Shown in pieces: positions 5,887 to 6,854 of a stretch of DNA of 6,854 nucleotides. The notes under the pieces were generated by a model. That model had not been told where the DNA came from, ran no database searches, and saw only the letters and a program-made list of their open reading frames with translations. This DNA comes from Flavobacteriaceae bacterium (GTDB lineage: Bacteria; Bacteroidota; Bacteroidia; Flavobacteriales; Flavobacteriaceae). Where the stretch lies: assembly GCA_023700885.1 (NCBI GenBank), contig JAMPYA010000118.1, forward strand, positions 1 through 6,854, read 5' to 3'. The translations under genes and the position numbers were made by a program. Each line of letters opens with the position of its first letter. Positions within the stretch are counted from its first letter, which is position 1.

Positions 5887-6854
5887 ATGAAAAAGGTATT
5901 GTTAATTGAAGATGATGATATAGTTAGAGAAAATACTGCCGAAATCCTAGAACTAGCTAATTATCAGGTAGAAACAGCTAAAAATGGTAGAATTGGTATT
6001 GAAAAAGCCAAAACATTTTTACCCGACATTATACTTTGTGATATAATGATGCCTGAAATTGATGGGTATGGTGTATTACAAATTCACTCTAGAGAACCTA
6101 TTATATCTAGAATTCCTTTTATTTTTATTACTGCAAAAACGGATCATTCAGACGTAAGAAAAGGAATGAATCTAGGCGCTGATGATTATATTTTAAAGCC
6201 ATTTCAAGAATCAGAATTACTTACGGCAATTGAAAGTAGGTTGAAAAGGAGGGAAGCATTTGAAAATAAAAAAAATAATACTAGTATAAATCAATATAAA
6301 TCAATTTCTGATTTGCTTAAGCCTGAAAAATTAGTATCCTATCAAAAAGACAATACAATTTATAGCGAAGGAAATAATAGTAAAAATCTCTATTTAATTT
6401 CAAAAGGTGAAGTTAAGACCTATAAAATAACATCTGATGGTAAAGAATTAATAACAGGTATTTTTAAAGAAGGAGATTATTTTGGGTATAGCTCTTTTCT
6501 AAATAAATCGCATCATAGTGAAAATGCAGTTTGTTTATCTAATAGTGCTATATATAAATTACTTAAAGATGATATTATTGATTTAATTGAAGAAAATCAT
6601 CAATTTGCATTTGAATTTATTGAAAGATTATCTGAAAATGTAAAAGAAGTTAAAGAACAATTATTACAAATGGCATATGGTTCTGTTAGAAAAAAAACAG
6701 CTACAACTTTACTCAATTTAGCAAAAAAATCTAAAATAGAAAACGAAATTAAAGTAAGTAGAAGTGATTTAGCAAGTATAACTGGTATTGCCAAAGAAAC
6801 GCTTATCAGAACTCTAACTGATTTTAAAGAAGAAAAATTAATTTCAACTTCTAG
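5887..6854 (+). CDS. Response regulator with receiver fused to Crp/Fnr-type DNA-binding module (partial)
   Basis: 322 codons are present and the frame is still open at the window edge, so the C-terminus (by family length, perhaps some 25 residues) is missing. Residues 1-120 are a canonical receiver: acidic pocket D9 and D10, phospho-acceptor D52 (ILCDIMMPEIDG), T82, Y101 and K104 (YILKPF). Residues from about 140 to 225 form a cyclic-nucleotide-like beta barrel (GNNSKNLYLISKGEVK, then KEGDYFGYSSFL). A long dimerisation helix (about 228-262) leads to a Crp-type winged helix with SRSDLASITGIAKETLIRTL (291-310) as its helix-turn-helix. Phosphorylation by the upstream kinase should control DNA binding. 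The barrel lacks the GE and RS residues by which Crp binds cAMP, and there is no Fnr-type cysteine cluster (only C51 and C216), so phosphate is probably the only input. The ATG at 5887 is chosen because the receiver begins directly at KKVLLIEDD. Confidence 0.92.
   Translation, partial: MKKVLLIEDDDIVRENTAEILELANYQVETAKNGRIGIEKAKTFLPDIILCDIMMPEIDGYGVLQIHSREPIISRIPFIFITAKTDHSDVRKGMNLGADDYILKPFQESELLTAIESRLKRREAFENKKNNTSINQYKSISDLLKPEKLVSYQKDNTIYSEGNNSKNLYLISKGEVKTYKITSDGKELITGIFKEGDYFGYSSFLNKSHHSENAVCLSNSAIYKLLKDDIIDLIEENHQFAFEFIERLSENVKEVKEQLLQMAYGSVRKKTATTLLNLAKKSKIENEIKVSRSDLASITGIAKETLIRTLTDFKEEKLISTS

Noticed and set aside
6600..6794. A 64-codon minus-strand open frame
   Set aside because: It is antisense to the dimerisation helix and helix-turn-helix of the response regulator, which is a far stronger coding assignment.
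1..6854. Mobile element, tRNA, rRNA or phage genes
   Set aside because: I saw no transposase or integrase motifs, no terminal inverted repeats with target duplications, and no tRNA or rRNA-like segments in the window.

Overview
This is an AT-rich window that looks like a chromosome segment of a Bacteroidota member, most likely in the Flavobacteriia. Three things suggest this: low GC with Lys/Asn/Ile-rich proteins, no convincing Shine-Dalgarno sequences before the starts, and exact matches to the Bacteroidota -7 promoter element (TAnnTTTG) before two of the genes. The Lrp/AsnC regulator also resembles, from memory, a strongly conserved flavobacterial protein. The genus cannot be told from the sequence alone.

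Layout. 1-239 is non-coding and holds a cluster of TGTAAAT-type heptamers ending in an operator-like inverted repeat over a promoter. 240-1304 (+) encodes a cytoplasmic M14-family zinc carboxypeptidase-like protein with a GTG start. 1394-1873 (+) encodes an Lrp/AsnC regulator with its own promoter. A strong, probably bidirectional terminator (1891-1921) separates it from a convergent two-gene operon on the minus strand. That operon (4282 down to 1938) encodes a 2-oxoacid:ferredoxin (acceptor) oxidoreductase. Its upstream gene is a short alpha subunit. Its downstream gene is a beta subunit with the gamma (CoA/POR) domain fused to its C-terminus. The two genes overlap by ATGA.

A 249-bp divergent intergenic region with a perfect 16-bp palindrome separates this operon from a plus-strand two-component pair. 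4532-5776 encodes a soluble PAS histidine kinase. 5887 to the window end encodes a response regulator whose receiver domain is fused to a Crp/Fnr-type cyclic-nucleotide-like domain and a helix-turn-helix. This last gene runs off the window without a stop.

How the genes may work together (inference). The kinase PAS domain lines up without gaps on the FixL heme pocket, at both the heme-ligand His and the distal Arg. The partner regulator behaves architecturally like FixJ fused to FixK. It is transcribed divergently from an iron-sulfur, ferredoxin-linked and probably oxygen-sensitive ketoacid oxidoreductase. A plausible model is an oxygen- or redox-sensing FixL-FixJ/K-like circuit that controls ferredoxin-linked ketoacid metabolism. 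The sequence supports the domain calls well, but heme binding and the regulatory link are unproven.
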